DNA of 64,000 nucleotides from Aphidius gifuensis (lineage: Eukaryota; Arthropoda; Insecta; Hymenoptera; Braconidae), in assembly GCF_014905175.1 (NCBI RefSeq), contig NC_057792.1, positions 12,937,321-13,001,320 of the forward strand, given 5' to 3'. The position numbers and the translations under genes were made by a program. Below, one piece after another: positions 51,047 through 62,991 of this stretch (positions within the stretch are counted from its first letter, which is position 1; each line of letters starts with the position of its first letter). The notes beneath the pieces are model-generated. The model saw nothing but the letters and a program-made list of their open reading frames with translations. It was not told the origin of the DNA and did no database searches.

Positions 51047-51828
51047 TTTTATTTTTTTTTTTTTTAATTTTCAGTAAGTAAAAAAATTTATATTGATCTA
51101 CTTACGGTTTATTTATAATTAAATATTAATCTGACAAAAAAAGTAATAAGATGTAATATGTTCCTCCTTTAAAGATCTTGAAAATGCAATTTTATTTGAA
51201 ACATTATCGTTATAAATAAAATACTTATATACAATGTAATTACCAATTACCAGAGAAAAATTTCATATGATTTGCTTATTAATATTATAAAAAAAAATTT
51301 TTGTCGATTACTAATATTCAAAGTATTAAATATGATCAAATAGAAATTATAGAATATGAACAAGAATTTTCATTCAATGAAAAAGGTATTTTTTCGTTGT
51401 TAAGAAGTAAGAGATTTTTAGAGAACTAGTTTATTGTTCTTGCAGAAGTAATCACTTTATTGAAAATGATCGATGAAAGTACCTGTAATGATTTTTATAT
51501 GTAAAAAAATGCTTCTCTGTTAAAATAATGCCATTGTTTAGTAATTTTTATTTTTTTAATAAATTGTCGTGAGTAACTTTGCAAGTCAGAAGGCAATCTT
51601 CCCACATAAATAGTAACAACGAATGGTTCATAAAAAGCTAAATTATTGTGTACTTTGCATAAAATTGGCCATGCAGTTTTACAGCTTGAGTGTAACAATG
51701 GCCAGCCGTCACAGTTCAATTAAAGTTTGACTGTACCAATTTTTTTTTTTTTTTTTTACTTTTTTATTTCACGTCTCATCAACTGCCAGGGTTATTAGCG
51801 ACGACAAATTTTTTTTTTGTTTTTTTTG

Positions 51829-52745
51829 AAGTGAAACTTCTTGACGGAGGGTAGCGACAAAATTCGAGGCCCCGCTAGCGTCACACGCTCTGTTATACTC
51901 TCTGTTATACGCTTTGCCATACGCTTGGTCACACGCTCGGTTACACGCTCGGTCACAAGCGGATGAAGAGGGGAGAATGAGATAAAGAGAAGGGAAGACG
52001 GCAAGCATTCTACATGTACTACATAAGCGTATAACTTCGGAGCGTCAGCTGCTACGTGTGTATGCGTGTACGACTTTTTTTTTTTATGTAAATATTATTT
52101 AAATAATATTAAACAATTCAACTGAGTTTAATACCTAAATAATTGATTTTTAAAAAAAATCTATTTAAACGGATTAAGCAATAGTTATCTTGCAGGTTTG
52201 AAGAATCATTATTAATATTATTAAAACTATTATAAATATTATTATTTATGAAATTATTGTTATAATTATTATTCATACTATAAATATATATAAATGATGA
52301 ATATTATAACAACATCAATTTCGATAATATTATCAATTATTCACAATAGTATTGATATTAATAATATCAATGATAATAATATTCTAAATATAAACTAGCC
52401 TCCGTAATACTAATAATCATCAATATTTATAGATGAATTTTATTGTCAATATTATTATGATTCTTATTGTTATTATGAGTATTATCTTGATATTATCATT
52501 ATTATCATTATTATCGATATCAATGTTATTATTAATATTATTAATATCACTAATATTATTATAAATCGATAATATTACTGTTATTATTATTAATATTATA
52601 TTGATATTATTATTATCGATGATATTTTTGAAAGTATTATTATTTTCATTATACTATGGTTATATATGGATAATATTAATGTCATAACAATTATGGCAAT
52701 AATATTATGATTAACAATATTATCAATATATTATTAGTAATAAAA
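51829..52745. mobile_element. second AAGTGAAACTTCTT-ended element, far end unclear
   Basis: AAGTGAAACTTCTT at 51,829-51,842 matches the end motif of the element at 12,134-13,266. Next comes an 11-bp-type minisatellite (CACACGCTCGGTTACACGCT, 51,888-51,960), then GTGTATGCGTGTACGAC and a 650-bp AAT/ATT-only tract (52,090-52,745), the same order as in the other copy reversed. No inverted partner of the end was found beyond the AT tract. Confidence 0.4.
51888..51960. repeat. ~11-bp minisatellite
   Basis: Successive variants of ACACGCTCGGT / ATACGCTTTGC / ATACTCTCTGT, about seven units. Confidence 0.7.
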
Positions 52746-53159
52746 TATTTTTTCACCATCGAATCTCTCCTTACGCGTAAGTGTAAACATATAAGACATA
52801 TATATATAATTTGTAGGGGGGAATGATAGCCACAATCGATAATGATTATATTCTTTTTTAATTGATTTTTGGGTACACAAATTAAATTTTTTATAAATAT
52901 TTTCGAGAAAAAAAATTTTATCTTCGAATCTAGTACATAAAATTTTATTAATTTTTTATATAAAAAATACTTTTGTCTTCCACTATTAAAGACTTAACAC
53001 CGATAACAAATGAAAATTTATTTTAATTAATATTTAAAAAAAACAAAAAAAAACAGAAAAAAAAACCAAAAAAGTTCACCCAACAAAATTTGATATTTCT
53101 AGGTTATCTAAAAAAACTTCACATAAATCAAAATTTTTCATTTTTAAAACGACAAGGCT

Positions 53160-53395
53160 ATTCAGCAGACTAAAAACTAAAAAAACTTAAAAAACTTAAA
53201 AAACTAAAAAAAACTAGGGATTTTATGCAATGATATTCAAGTAAAAATACTATGGTGTTTTAAATTTTTTAAGTCTTTTAAGTCTTTTAAGTTTTTTAAG
53301 TTATTTAAGTTTTTTAAGTTTTTTTAGTTTTTTTAGTTTTTTAAGTTTTTTTAGTTTTTTTAGTTTTTTTAGTTTTTTAAGTTTTAACAGAGAGA
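53160..53395. repeat. low-complexity hairpin of CTTAAAAAA and AGTTTTTTA units
   Basis: AACTTAAAAAACTTAAAAAA units at 53,170-53,217 are complementary to the longer run of AAGTTTTTTAAGTTTTTTTA units at 53,268-53,390, giving an AT-only inverted repeat around a 50-bp loop. Confidence 0.65.
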
Positions 53396-53905
53396 AGCAG
53401 AGAGAAGTCTCCTTTCTGATTTTAATATACAAAAAACAATAAGTTCTCATTAAAACTTAACTAAATTACACAAAAAAAATGTCGTTTATCGTTATCAATA
53501 AGACTTTATTGTTGATACCATAGATACCTGAATGATCAATAAAGACAGAGGGAATATATATTTTCTTCCAATCATATTTTTATTCCATTATTATTATTAT
53601 TATTATTTATAACTACAGTTATATTTTTTTTTACTCAACATAAAATTATATTATAAAACTAATCAAAATAGTCACTGTTTTATCAAAAAACGAGTTGCAA
53701 ACAATTAAATTATTAAATAAACCATCAAATAAAAAAATGAGCTATCAAATTAATATAAAAAAAAACGAAAAAGACAAACATTAACTGAAAAAAAAATTAA
53801 ATGGTTAATTCTTTGCAACAGGGACAGTACCGATTGCCTTTTAGAGACTACTATTCTATTAAAATATATATTGGATATATTGCATGTAAATATATTGCGA
53901 AATAT
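53396..53905. other. no gene seen
   Basis: AT-rich DNA, including a short ATT microsatellite near 53,588-53,607, between the hairpin and the MULE gene. Confidence 0.35.
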
Positions 53906-53909
53906 TGAA

Positions 53910-55467
53910 CTACTTGCAATTATTGCAAAATGCAATATTATTTTTTCCTATTCTTTTTACTTCTTCACATTGTCTGTGGAAGTAAAATAAACATGATGCA
54001 CAGCGAAATGATCCTTGAGTAACTTTAGTGGTGTTTTCTATATTTTTATGACAAGATTTACAACTTTTTGTCAATTTTTTCTTTTCTTCAATAAGAATAT
54101 TTAATTTCATCATAATTTCTTTTCCTAAACACTTTTCCAAACTTTTACGATCAACATTTTCATGCGTTAAAGGATCTGAAATATCTGTGGGTGTTTGTTA
54201 AATTTCTTCGAATGTCACTGCAGATTCACCATTCAAAACCATATTTATTTTAACAGAATTGATAAAGCAAGATAATAGATACTGAAGCTTATCATATTCT
54301 GTTTTATCTTGGAATGGAATCCCTTTTTTTTTCTTTTTTGGAATTTTTAACGTGGAGTTTTTTCTTCGTCAAGAATTGACAAATTTGACATTTCAGCAAC
54401 AAGAACTTCTTCTTTATCTATGACTCTGTTAATTAAAATTTCTTCATTCATTTTCTATGCGCCATCAAGTTCAACTAGTATTTTAAGTTTACGTTTATAT
54501 ACATCTTCAGTACATTCTAACATTCCATAAAAAAGCTTGTCAATCATTGGTTTAATTTCCAACTTTTTTTGACAGATAGATAAATTTTTACGTGGTGGAG
54601 CAAATTTTATATCTTGGCACGGTTTTGTGGATGAGCCAGCTGTCGTTATATTTAAACCATTTGTTTCATCAACATTTAATGCCCATCGACCTAACATACT
54701 TTCATCAAAAAGAGGCAAATTAAAATGTTTTCTGATACAAAATATATGTTGACATATTAGAAGAGAACCAGTCCAAATTGAACATTCACAGTCTTTTGGT
54801 GAAACTGTGTACAAAGAATCTCTTATTCGAAATTTACCAATCATTTCGGCTGCATTTTTTATTTCAAGTGTAACGTATTTACTCTCGTCAATTTCTTTAT
54901 TAATTTTTAAAAACATTGGTGCCACAGCATTTCTATATTTTTGCTTATCATCATTATATTCTAGATATACATTTACTTGTTGCTTTATTATTTTTTGAAC
55001 ACTTTTATATTTCATGTCTTTTTCTTCAACACGAATGAAAGCAAAAAAATTTTTTAAAGCTGGTACAATTTTATCATTACGCTTCATGTATTTTTTAATT
55101 CGTCCATTTAATGACTCTAACTTATTGTTTGTTAAATGACCGAGATTTTTTCTTTTATTCATAGCGTAATGAACCCATTGCTCTGGATAAATATGCCAAT
55201 TATCATTAAAGTACTGCATTACTGATGGCGAAGCAACATTATTTAGAGATTTGTAATAGCGCAAATACTCAGTTTCTGAAAGACTTTTAGTCATTCTATT
55301 AAGTATAAGTAGTACTTGCTTCCTTTCTTCATCAGTTATACCTCTTTTTTTTGTGGTTATTTCATTTTCAAACGTTTTTAATGTATGGAATGAGCAAATA
55401 AGGAGTTGAGCATGTGGTAACACATTTTGAATGACTGGTCTTGCAGTGAGGTCTTTATCAGTCATGA
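53910..55467 (-). pseudogene. MULE transposase with SWIM finger, C-terminal part, split by BEL/Pao
   Basis: From the retroelement boundary the minus strand reads VRYIMTDKDLTARPVIQNVL, where TDKD carries a catalytic Asp of the MULE domain, then LLICSFHTLKTFENEI, YPEQWVHYAMNKRKNLGHLT, NNKLESLNGRIKKYM, and a SWIM zinc finger DCECSIWTGSLLICQHIFCI (CxC...CxH) near 54,740-54,790. The frame stops at 54,455. Further pieces in other frames lead to a C-terminal zinc-binding block (KSCKSCHKNIENTTKVTQGS, FRCASCLFYFHRQCEE, FCNNCK) at 54,140-53,910. This is the ZSWIM-like MULE architecture. The N-terminal part continues at 62,992-63,250. Confidence 0.75.
55463..55467. repeat. BEL/Pao target-site duplication, left copy
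   Basis: CATGA directly outside the TGTATCG end of the LTR; identical CATGA at 62,987-62,991. Confidence 0.9.
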
Positions 55468-56537
55468 TGTATCGCACCACGTATCCAAATATACCACGAT
55501 AATTTCACAAGAGTTGTAAGGCCTTATGTTTGATACAGGGCTATCAAAGGATGTGGAGGATAGGTTGTAACTTGAAATAATAGGAATAACACTTTAAATA
55601 AATCCAAACACTGTGGTTTAAATTCTAATAATATATTCACTTTATTATTTCACTAAAATTATAATTAATTGTATTGTATATTGTATATTGAGTTGACTCT
55701 AAAAAAGTGTTGTCATGGACAGACACTACTATTTTATATTGTAAGTATAAAGAAATCCCGTTGTACGCGAATCAATATTAATTAGAGATGTTACGTAAAC
55801 GAGTGTTGAAAAGCAACTGATTTCTCAGTTTGTTGAAAATTGTTAAGTCCAAAAAATGGGTGTGTACTTAGTTAAAAATTAGTTTTAATTGGTCAAAAAT
55901 TAGTTCAAGAGAGGGTAAAAAACTAGGTGTAGGTGGTGGGATTTTTAGACATAAAATTGGGCCTTGTGTGGTCCAAAGGGTGACATAAAAAATACCATGT
56001 GTAAACAAAAAATATAGATTTTACGACCGGAAAGTCCAAGACGTTTTCATGAATTTAGTTTATTTTGAAAAGTTATAAATTTACTTTTTATTGTCGATTT
56101 TACGATCATTCTGTGTATCGAAAATACGTTAGTGCAGTTGTTTGACAGATGTGAGATTTTCTCTAATTCTTGACAAATAATGTTTTTAAAAAATATGTTA
56201 TAATAGTACCAAAGAGAAACTTGAGTTTATGGTTTTATTTGTTACGTGATTTTTACTCAAAAATCTATGCATGAGTTGACCATGTGTGGGAATATTCGAG
56301 TTTGTAAAAAGCTATTAAAAAGTACATAAATTAAATCGTTGTTTAAAATATTTTAGAAAAAATATAAACCAAAATTGTTAGTCATATGTTATTTGAAATT
56401 GTATGATCTCGTGATCTAGCCATAAAAAACAGAGTAATGTTTAAAACTTATCAACTTATTGTATTTTGTTTAAAAAATAGAAAGAATAAAAATCCGGTCA
56501 GTCTGGGACCGACAGACATGTGGTTCGACCCGGAACA
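55468..56537 (-). repeat. BEL/Pao 3' LTR (1,070 bp)
   Basis: On the plus strand it runs from TGTATCGCACCACG to GACCCGGAACA. Compared with the other LTR I count roughly ten substitutions and a few short indels (for example near 55,737-55,755). Confidence 0.95.
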
Positions 56538-56547
56538 TTCTCCCCCC
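56538..56547 (-). promoter_or_regulatory. polypurine tract of the BEL/Pao element
   Basis: The minus strand reads GGGGGGAGAA immediately before the 3' LTR, the expected plus-strand DNA primer site. Confidence 0.8.
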
Positions 56548-56622
56548 GTTGAGAGGTCGGCCGATCAACTTAAATATCTAGAACAGAATAAAAAGTGTTA
56601 GTAAATGTAAATTTAATTTATT

Positions 56623-59600
56623 CTAATGCCATTCTGGGTCACAAGGAACCAGGGGTGCTATTTTCTTGACGTTGCGTTTGTAGGTAGACTTTGCTGTTTT
56701 GATGGTGACCGTACGGACAATACCATCCGTCCCAGGATGCGTCTCGATGATTCGACCCAATGCCTAATGCATAGGTGGAATGTTGTCTTCCTTCAATAAG
56801 ACCACATCGCCTATTTCTATGTTGTTGTTGTCTTTGTTCCACTTACTGCGGTTGATCATCTCGTTGAGATATTCATTGTGCCAACGTTGCCAAAATTCTT
56901 GTTTTATTTGTTCAATCAGTTGCCATCTAGACAACCTGTTCATGGGTATGTTGTTGTAGTCATGATCTCTTATAGTTGTGAGAGCATGTCCAATTAAAAA
57001 ATGTCCAGGTGAGAGCACCATAAAATCATTTGGATCAGTTGAAATAGGTGTCAGTGGACGTGAATTGAGTATTGCCTCGATCTCAATAATCAAGGTGTTG
57101 AATTCTTCTTGTGATAATAAAATATCTGGTTTAATAACCCTTTTAAAATGATGTTTGAATGACTTGACTGCGGCTTCCCAAAGTCCGCCAAAATGTGGAG
57201 AAAGTGGTGGCGTAAAATGCCATTGAATTTTTTTTGTGTTAAAAAATTCTTGTAATTTATTTTGTGCATCGTTTGATTTTAATTGATCTTGCAGTTTAAT
57301 CAATTCATTGTTGGCCCCTTGAAAATTTAAACCATTGTCTGAATAAATATCAGTCGGGTAACCACGTCTTGCAACAAATCTTTTTAAAGCAGCAATAAAA
57401 CAATCTGTAGTTAAATCACTGACCATTTCTAGATGTACAGCTTTGATGACGAGACATACAAAGACTGCTACGTATATTTTAACTTTAATTCTATTTCTTT
57501 CTTTCTTTTCTTTGACTAAAAAAGGTCCACAAAAGTCAACCCCAACTATTGTAAATGGAATTGCTTCATTAACTCTTGCTTTTGGTAAATTACCCATCAG
57601 GTAATCAATTGTGCGAGGCTGTGCTCGTAGACATGTTGTACAAGTGCGTATTATTTTACTTACTTGATTGCGACCGTCAATTGGCCAATATTGTTGTCTT
57701 ACAGCATATAATGTGGCTTGAGTACCAGTATGCAAGTGTATTTTATGTTCATGTTTAATTATTAATGAAGTTACATGATGATTTTTAGGTAAAATGATTG
57801 GATACTTTTGATTGTATGGAATAGAGGCATTTTGTAATCGCCCTCCTACTCGCAATAATCCATTTTTATCAATAAATGGAGTGAGTTTAATTAATTTACT
57901 TTTTTGATTTAATTGTCTTTGATTTTCTAGAATTTTTAATTCATCAAAAAATATTTCTTTTTGTACTAGTTTAATTATTGTATTAGTAGCATATTCAATT
58001 TCATTGATTTTTAAATAACCAGTATTCTTGTTGTTTGTTTTCATTCGCAGACAATATGCAATGACATTTTGTAATTTATACCAAGATGAATAACGAGTTA
58101 AAATATTGTAATCATTTTTATTGTTTATATTTACTTGTGGTTGTGTTAAACTTGTCGTTGTGTTGAGACATGTGTTGACCTTGAGCTCAGGTAGACTGCA
58201 ACCCTCGGTCATCTTGAATTTCGGCCAGCCATCTGGATCTTCACACAGCCAAGACGGCCCATGTTGCCATGTTGTTGTTTTGATGAATTCTTCAGGTAGT
58301 TGACCTCTTGAAATCAGGTCAGCTGGATTGTCATGTGTACGTACATGGCACCATTGTGTTGTTTTTGTTTTTTCTTGTATTTTGGCAATTCTGTTTGCCA
58401 CGAATGTTTTCATAACACTTGGCTCTTTTCTTAGCCAGTGTAAAACAATTGTAGAATCTGACCACAAATATGTGTCATCTATTGTTATGTGTATTGCTTT
58501 AATTATTGTTGTATAAAGCGAAGCAAGTAATAATGCTCCACATAATTCCAATCTAGGGATTGATAGTGTCTTGAGAGGAGCTATGCGCCCTTTGGCACAT
58601 AAAAGTTGTGTGTAAACTTTACCTTTTGTATCAATGGACCTGAGATAAATACAAGCCCCATATGCTTTTTCACTGGCATCACAAAAGCCATGTAATTGTA
58701 TACTTGTTGTATCTTTCAATATTGTATGTCTTTTAAAAGATAAATCATTTAAAAGTTGTAATTGGTTGTAAAATGTCAACCACTCATTTTTAATTGGTAA
58801 TGAGACAGGTTCATCCCAGCCAATGTTTATACTCCATAATTGTTGCATAACTATTTTTGCTGTCATAACAACTGGACCAAGAAGTCCAAGTGGATCAAAG
58901 ATTTTTCCAATTTCAGAAAAAATTTTGCGTTTTGTAATTTCGTCAAATGTAATTGTTTTAACTGCGTAAACAATTGTATCTGTAGTAGATTTCCAGTAAA
59001 CACCAAGTGTTTTTATTGCACTAGAGTCATTCAATTGTAATTGTAAATTCTTGTTAACCTCTGGAAGGCCTTCTAATAGTCTAGGCTCATTGGAAGCCCA
59101 TTTGCGTATATTTAACATACCTTGTTGTAATAAAGGAATTAATTCATCCCTCAATTTAATTGCTTCTTCAAATGTTGTGATAAAAGATCATCGACATATA
59201 GATCTCTTTTTAGTATTTCTGATGCTACAGGAAAATTTTCTTGCTCATCATCAGCTAATTTATGTAGACATCGTATAGCTAGAAATGGTGATGGAGCAAG
59301 ACCAAATGTTACAGTATTTAGTTCATATGTTTTAATAATACCAGACGCATTTCTCCATAAAATACGTTGATATTTTCTATCTTGTGGACGTATTAAAAAT
59401 TGTCTGTACATTTTCTCAATGTCACCAGTCAGTACATACTGGTGTAGTCTAAATCTGAGTAATAATGAGAAAATATCAGTTTGTATTGTTGGGCCAACAT
59501 GTAGTAATTCATTGAGTGAATGACCCTTGGAACCTTTGGCTGAGCCGTCGAACACGACTCGTACTTTTGTTGTTTGGCTTTCTTCTTTTATCACCGCATG

Positions 59601-60549
59601 ATGTGGTAAATAAAAACCATTTTCTTGTAGTTGTTCATCTGGTACTTCAGACATGTGACCTAAGTCTAGGTACTCTTGTAGTACAGCGTTATATTGTATC
59701 TTTAACTCTGTATTGTTTTGTAATTTTCTTTCAATTGAATTAAGCCTTTTAATTGCTGTAATTCGTGTCTCTCCAAGTTGATCGACAGATTGTTTGAATG
59801 GTAAGGCGACAACATATCGACCTTCTTCGTTTCTTGTAACATGTTGTAGAAAGTATTCTTCGCATGCTTGTTCATCTGCGGTGAGATGACTTGTTTCTGG
59901 TATTTCTTCAATTTCCCAGAATTTTTCTAGATTAAATTGTATGTCTGATGCCAGGTGACACGACACTTGTTGTGATGACTCGTTTGTAGGCGCACTGCCT
60001 CCGATGACCCATCCTAATTTTGTCTTTTGTAAAAATAAATCAGGGCCACCGTTCTTGGATAGATCTATCTGTCCTTGAGAGAATAGAGACATAGTAACAC
60101 CTGCCCCTAATAAAATATCGACTGGTGCGGGCTTATGAAAATTAGGATCTGCTAATTTCATTGTTGTAGGAATATTAATATTCTTTTTTGTTAATTTCTT
60201 GGTCAGGAACATTTTCAGATATCCGTGGAACCGTGAGAAATTTAATTGTTCTTTCATACTTTGTATTACATGATTGTATTGTTGTACTTACGACATGTTT
60301 TGAGACTGTTGACGCTGTGTTCAACGCTCCGATAGATATTAAACATTTACTTTTTTCTAATTTTAATTTGTTAGCCATACCTTCTGTCATAAAATTAGCA
60401 GTTGAACATGTATCAAGTAGACATCGACATAGTATTTTTTCTCCGTCTATATTGAGTACGTTGATCAATGCTGAGACGACTAAAACACTTGTTGTTGAGT
60501 TGACGACAAGTGCTACAGAACGTCCTGTAGGTATGCTGCTATGTTGTAG
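56623..60549 (-). pseudogene. BEL/Pao pol: protease, RT/RNase H, integrase, DUF5641
   Basis: In the gag frame after a TGA (60,550-60,552), the protease region has LLDTCSTANFMTEGMANKL near 60,370-60,430 (DTC in place of the usual DSG/DTG) and stops near 60,175. From about 60,190 the next frame carries KPAPVDILLGAGV, RT blocks KVRVVFDGSAKGSKGHSLNE and RDLYVDDLLS (the YVDD active site, about 59,190). A shift near 59,160 opens the 59,154-56,764 frame with LHGFCDASEKAYGACIYL (RNase H-like), the H2C2 integrase finger HKIHLHTGT...CTTCLRAQP, and DDE residues in VGVDFCGPF, IYSDNGLNF and FGGLWEAAVKSFK. A TAG at 56,764-56,766 interrupts DUF5641 where Trp is usual; ALGRIIETHPGTDGIVRTVT follows in frame to 56,623. 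Confidence 0.9.
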
Positions 60550-61818
60550 TCAAATTTGTTTGTTTACATCTGCTGCTGGAACAGATGTTGTGTTGGCCTC
60601 AGACTCAGTGGCTGTTGGCCGATGCAAAAATGTGTGATGCTTCTTTTGACAGGTATGACACCCTGTAGACTTGCATTCTTTGACCCCGTGACCTTTCATG
60701 AGGCAATTTATACATAATGAGGCCTTTCTAACAGAGTTGTATTTCTCTTCTTGATTTTGTGATTTAAAAATATCACACTTATAAATTATATGATTTTCAG
60801 AGCATATTGGACAAGTACGAGATGTAGTTGTTGCCAATGATGCTCCACCCTTTTTGACTTGGGTTTTTTCACTCTTTTTCACTTCACTTGTTTTTTCTTC
60901 ATGCACACTAAAATCTGCACAATTAGCACGTTGTTCTAAAAAATCTAATAAGTCTGTGTATTTTGGTATTTCACGAGAATTAATTGTTACTTCCCATTGC
61001 CAAATTGTATTTTGATTAATTTTTGATAAAATTAAATCAGTCAATGGAATGTCCCATGCATGTACAGGAACCTTGAGATTTTGTAATGCTTTAGTATGTT
61101 GTCTAAATGTATCAACTAGTTCACCAAGTCCAACTGGTGTATCCTTTTTTAAATGAGGATAGTCTCGTAATATTGTCCAATGTCGACGAGCTAAGCGACG
61201 AGTATTTTCGTATTTATCAATTAATATAGATAATGCACTATTGTAATTAGCATCGTCAATTTCTAAATGGCCGATAAGTGACCAGGCTTTGTCAGTAACA
61301 ACACTTAATAAATGATAAAGTTTCAAAGCCTTTGGCATTGAATTGTTGTTGTCAATTGTTGTTTTAAATACACTGTAAATTGATGCCCATTTTTCTGGTG
61401 TACCGTCAAACTTTGGTATTTGTATTGTTGGTACTGGTATATTCATATTGTTAAATGAATGACCACTTGTATTTCCATTGTTATCATTCGAATTGTTTGT
61501 ATTTGTTTTATTTTTGTTTATTATTTTACGTGCCTCTGAGACAGCTGCAAAATAATTTTGTTCAATTGGTTCCCTTTCTGGGCTTTCAGTTGTTGGATCA
61601 ATTTCTTCCAATTGATCTTGAATATATGCAAAGGAAGCAAAACGATCTCTGACCGTTTCAAGTGCTACTTCTAGCTCACCAACATCACATGAAACTAGAT
61701 TTGATTTGTAAGTTTTTAATTTTTTCGTAAAATCAGTTAGTGTCTTTTTTATACCACCACGTTGTCTGCGGAGGTTTTTACTCATTTCTAGTAATTCTTT
61801 GTCACTTGTTTCAACCAT
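60550..61818 (-). CDS. BEL/Pao Gag protein, 422 aa
   Basis: Start MVETSDKELLEMSKNLRRQR. A helical N-terminus is followed by a DUF1759-type capsid region from about residue 128 (VPTIQIPKFDGTPEKWASIY; LYHLLSVVTDKAWSLIGHLE; WDIPLTDLILSKINQNTIWQ) and three C-terminal Cys/His clusters: CPICSENHIIYKC, CINCLMKGHGVKEC and CHTCQKKHHTFLH. Gag forms the particle and packages the RNA. The frame ends with TGA in the context CAA ATT TGA CTA, and the downstream protease is in the same frame, so readthrough or a nonsense change are both possible. Intact. Confidence 0.9.
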   Translation of the reverse strand: MVETSDKELLEMSKNLRRQRGGIKKTLTDFTKKLKTYKSNLVSCDVGELEVALETVRDRFASFAYIQDQLEEIDPTTESPEREPIEQNYFAAVSEARKIINKNKTNTNNSNDNNGNTSGHSFNNMNIPVPTIQIPKFDGTPEKWASIYSVFKTTIDNNNSMPKALKLYHLLSVVTDKAWSLIGHLEIDDANYNSALSILIDKYENTRRLARRHWTILRDYPHLKKDTPVGLGELVDTFRQHTKALQNLKVPVHAWDIPLTDLILSKINQNTIWQWEVTINSREIPKYTDLLDFLEQRANCADFSVHEEKTSEVKKSEKTQVKKGGASLATTTSRTCPICSENHIIYKCDIFKSQNQEEKYNSVRKASLCINCLMKGHGVKECKSTGCHTCQKKHHTFLHRPTATESEANTTSVPAADVNKQI

Positions 61819-61894
61819 TGTAAATAGAGTGCTGTGACTCTCACTTTATTGTAATTACTTCGACTGGTGCCGCAGGTAAAAATTCACTTGGTGA

Positions 61895-61912
61895 ATCCGG
61901 CTCGAAGGACCA
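61895..61912 (-). promoter_or_regulatory. primer-binding site, tRNA-Tyr type
   Basis: The plus strand reads AATCCGGCTCGAAGGACCA ending 5 bp before the LTR. This equals the 3' end of eukaryotic tRNA-Tyr with CCA, so its complement on the minus strand would pair with tRNA-Tyr. Confidence 0.8.
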
Positions 61913-61917
61913 AAAAA

Positions 61918-62986
61918 TGTATCGCACCACGTATCCAAATATACCACGATAATTTCACAAGGGTTGTAAGGCCTTATGTTTGATACAGGGCTATCAAAGG
62001 ATGTGGAGGATAGGTTGTAACTTGAAATAATAGGAATAACACTTTAAATAAATCCAAACACTGTGGTTTAAATTCTAATAATATATTCACTTTATTATTT
62101 CACTAAAATTATAATTAATTGTATTGTATATTGTATATTGAGTTGACTCTAAAAAAGTGCTGTCATGGACAGACACTACTATATTGTAAGTATGAGAATA
62201 AAGAAATCTGTTGTACGCGAATCAATATTAATTAGAGATGTTACGTAAACGAGTGTTGAAGAGCAACTGATTTCTCAGTTTGTTGAAAATTGTTAAGTCC
62301 AAAAAATGGGTGTGTACTTAGTTAAAAATTAGTTTTAATTGGTCAAAAATTAGTTCAAGAGAGGGTAAAAAACTAGGTGTAGGTGGTGGGATTTTTAGAC
62401 ATAAAATTGGGCTTTGTGTGGCCCAAAGGGTGACATAAAAAATACCATGTGTAAACAAAAAATATAGATTTTACGACCGGAAAGTCCAAGACGTTTTCAT
62501 GAATTTAGTTTATTTTAAAAAGTTATAAATTTACTTTTTATTGTCGATTTTACGATCATTCTGTGTATCGAAAATACGTTAGTGCAGTTGTTTGACAGAT
62601 GTGAGATTTTCTCTAATTCTTGACAAATAATGTTTTAAAAAATATGTTATAATAGTACCAAAGAGAAACTTGAGTTTATGGTTTTATTTGTTACGTGATT
62701 TTTACTCAAAAATCTATGCATGAGTTGATCATGTGTGGGAATATTCGAGTTTGTAAAAAGCTATTAAAAAGTACATAAATTAAATCGTTGTTTAAAATAT
62801 TTTAGAAAAAATATAAACCAAAATTGTTAGTCATATGTTATTTGAAATTGTATGATCTCGTGATCTAGCCATAAAAAACAGAGTAATGTTTAAAACTTAT
62901 CAACTTATTGTATTTTGTTTAAAAAATAGAAAGAATAAAAATCCAGTCAGTCTGGGACCGACAGACATGTGGTTCGACCCGGAACA
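61918..62986 (-). repeat. BEL/Pao 5' LTR (1,069 bp)
   Basis: Same TG...CA limits as the other LTR. It carries the promoter for minus-strand transcription and is followed by the primer site and gag. Confidence 0.95.
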
Positions 62987-62991
62987 CATGA
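62987..62991. repeat. BEL/Pao target-site duplication, right copy
   Basis: CATGA, identical to 55,463-55,467. Confidence 0.9.

Larger units (their letters stand above)
47531..51247. mobile_element. large 3.7-kb inverted-repeat structure with nested repeats
   Basis: The left arm (47,531-47,720) and right arm (about 51,062-51,247) are inverted copies over about 190 bp, e.g. TTGGTAATTACATTGTATAT with AATACAATGTAATTACCAA-type complement, and AAAGGAGGAACATATTACAT. The interior holds hairpin tandem repeats (47.75-48.5 and 50.34-50.62 kb), a 287-bp tandem array, and a second inverted pair around GGTGCACCCTAAGTGTTCCG (48,895) and its complement (51,003-51,040). It looks like a foldback or composite element grown by nested insertions. 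Confidence 0.6.
55468..62986 (-). mobile_element. BEL/Pao LTR retrotransposon, 7,519 bp
   Basis: Two long LTRs (TG...CA), 5-bp target duplication CATGA, tRNA-Tyr-type primer site and polypurine tract define a complete structure transcribed on the minus strand. Gag (DUF1759 and zinc knuckles) is followed by protease, reverse transcriptase/RNase H (Peptidase_A17-type linker), integrase and a DUF5641 end, the BEL/Pao order. The coding part has an in-frame TGA after gag, two single-base frame changes and an in-frame TAG near the end, so it is probably not autonomous. The LTRs are about 99% identical, so insertion is recent. Inserted in the MULE gene. Confidence 0.95.

Noticed and set aside
53910..54140. 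A separate PHD/LINE ORF1 gene
   Set aside because: The Cys/His block lies on the same strand directly after the MULE SWIM domain with decayed sequence in between, so it is better read as the MULE protein's C-terminal zinc-binding end.
57576..59278. Plus-strand open frames inside the BEL/Pao pol region
   Set aside because: They are antisense shadows of the reverse transcriptase and integrase frames, with no recognisable domains.
60180..60200. Programmed frameshift at the A-run between protease and RT
   Set aside because: The shift needed is +1 (or -2) relative to the protease frame and the run is not in the phase of a -1 slippery heptamer, so a simple indel is more likely.
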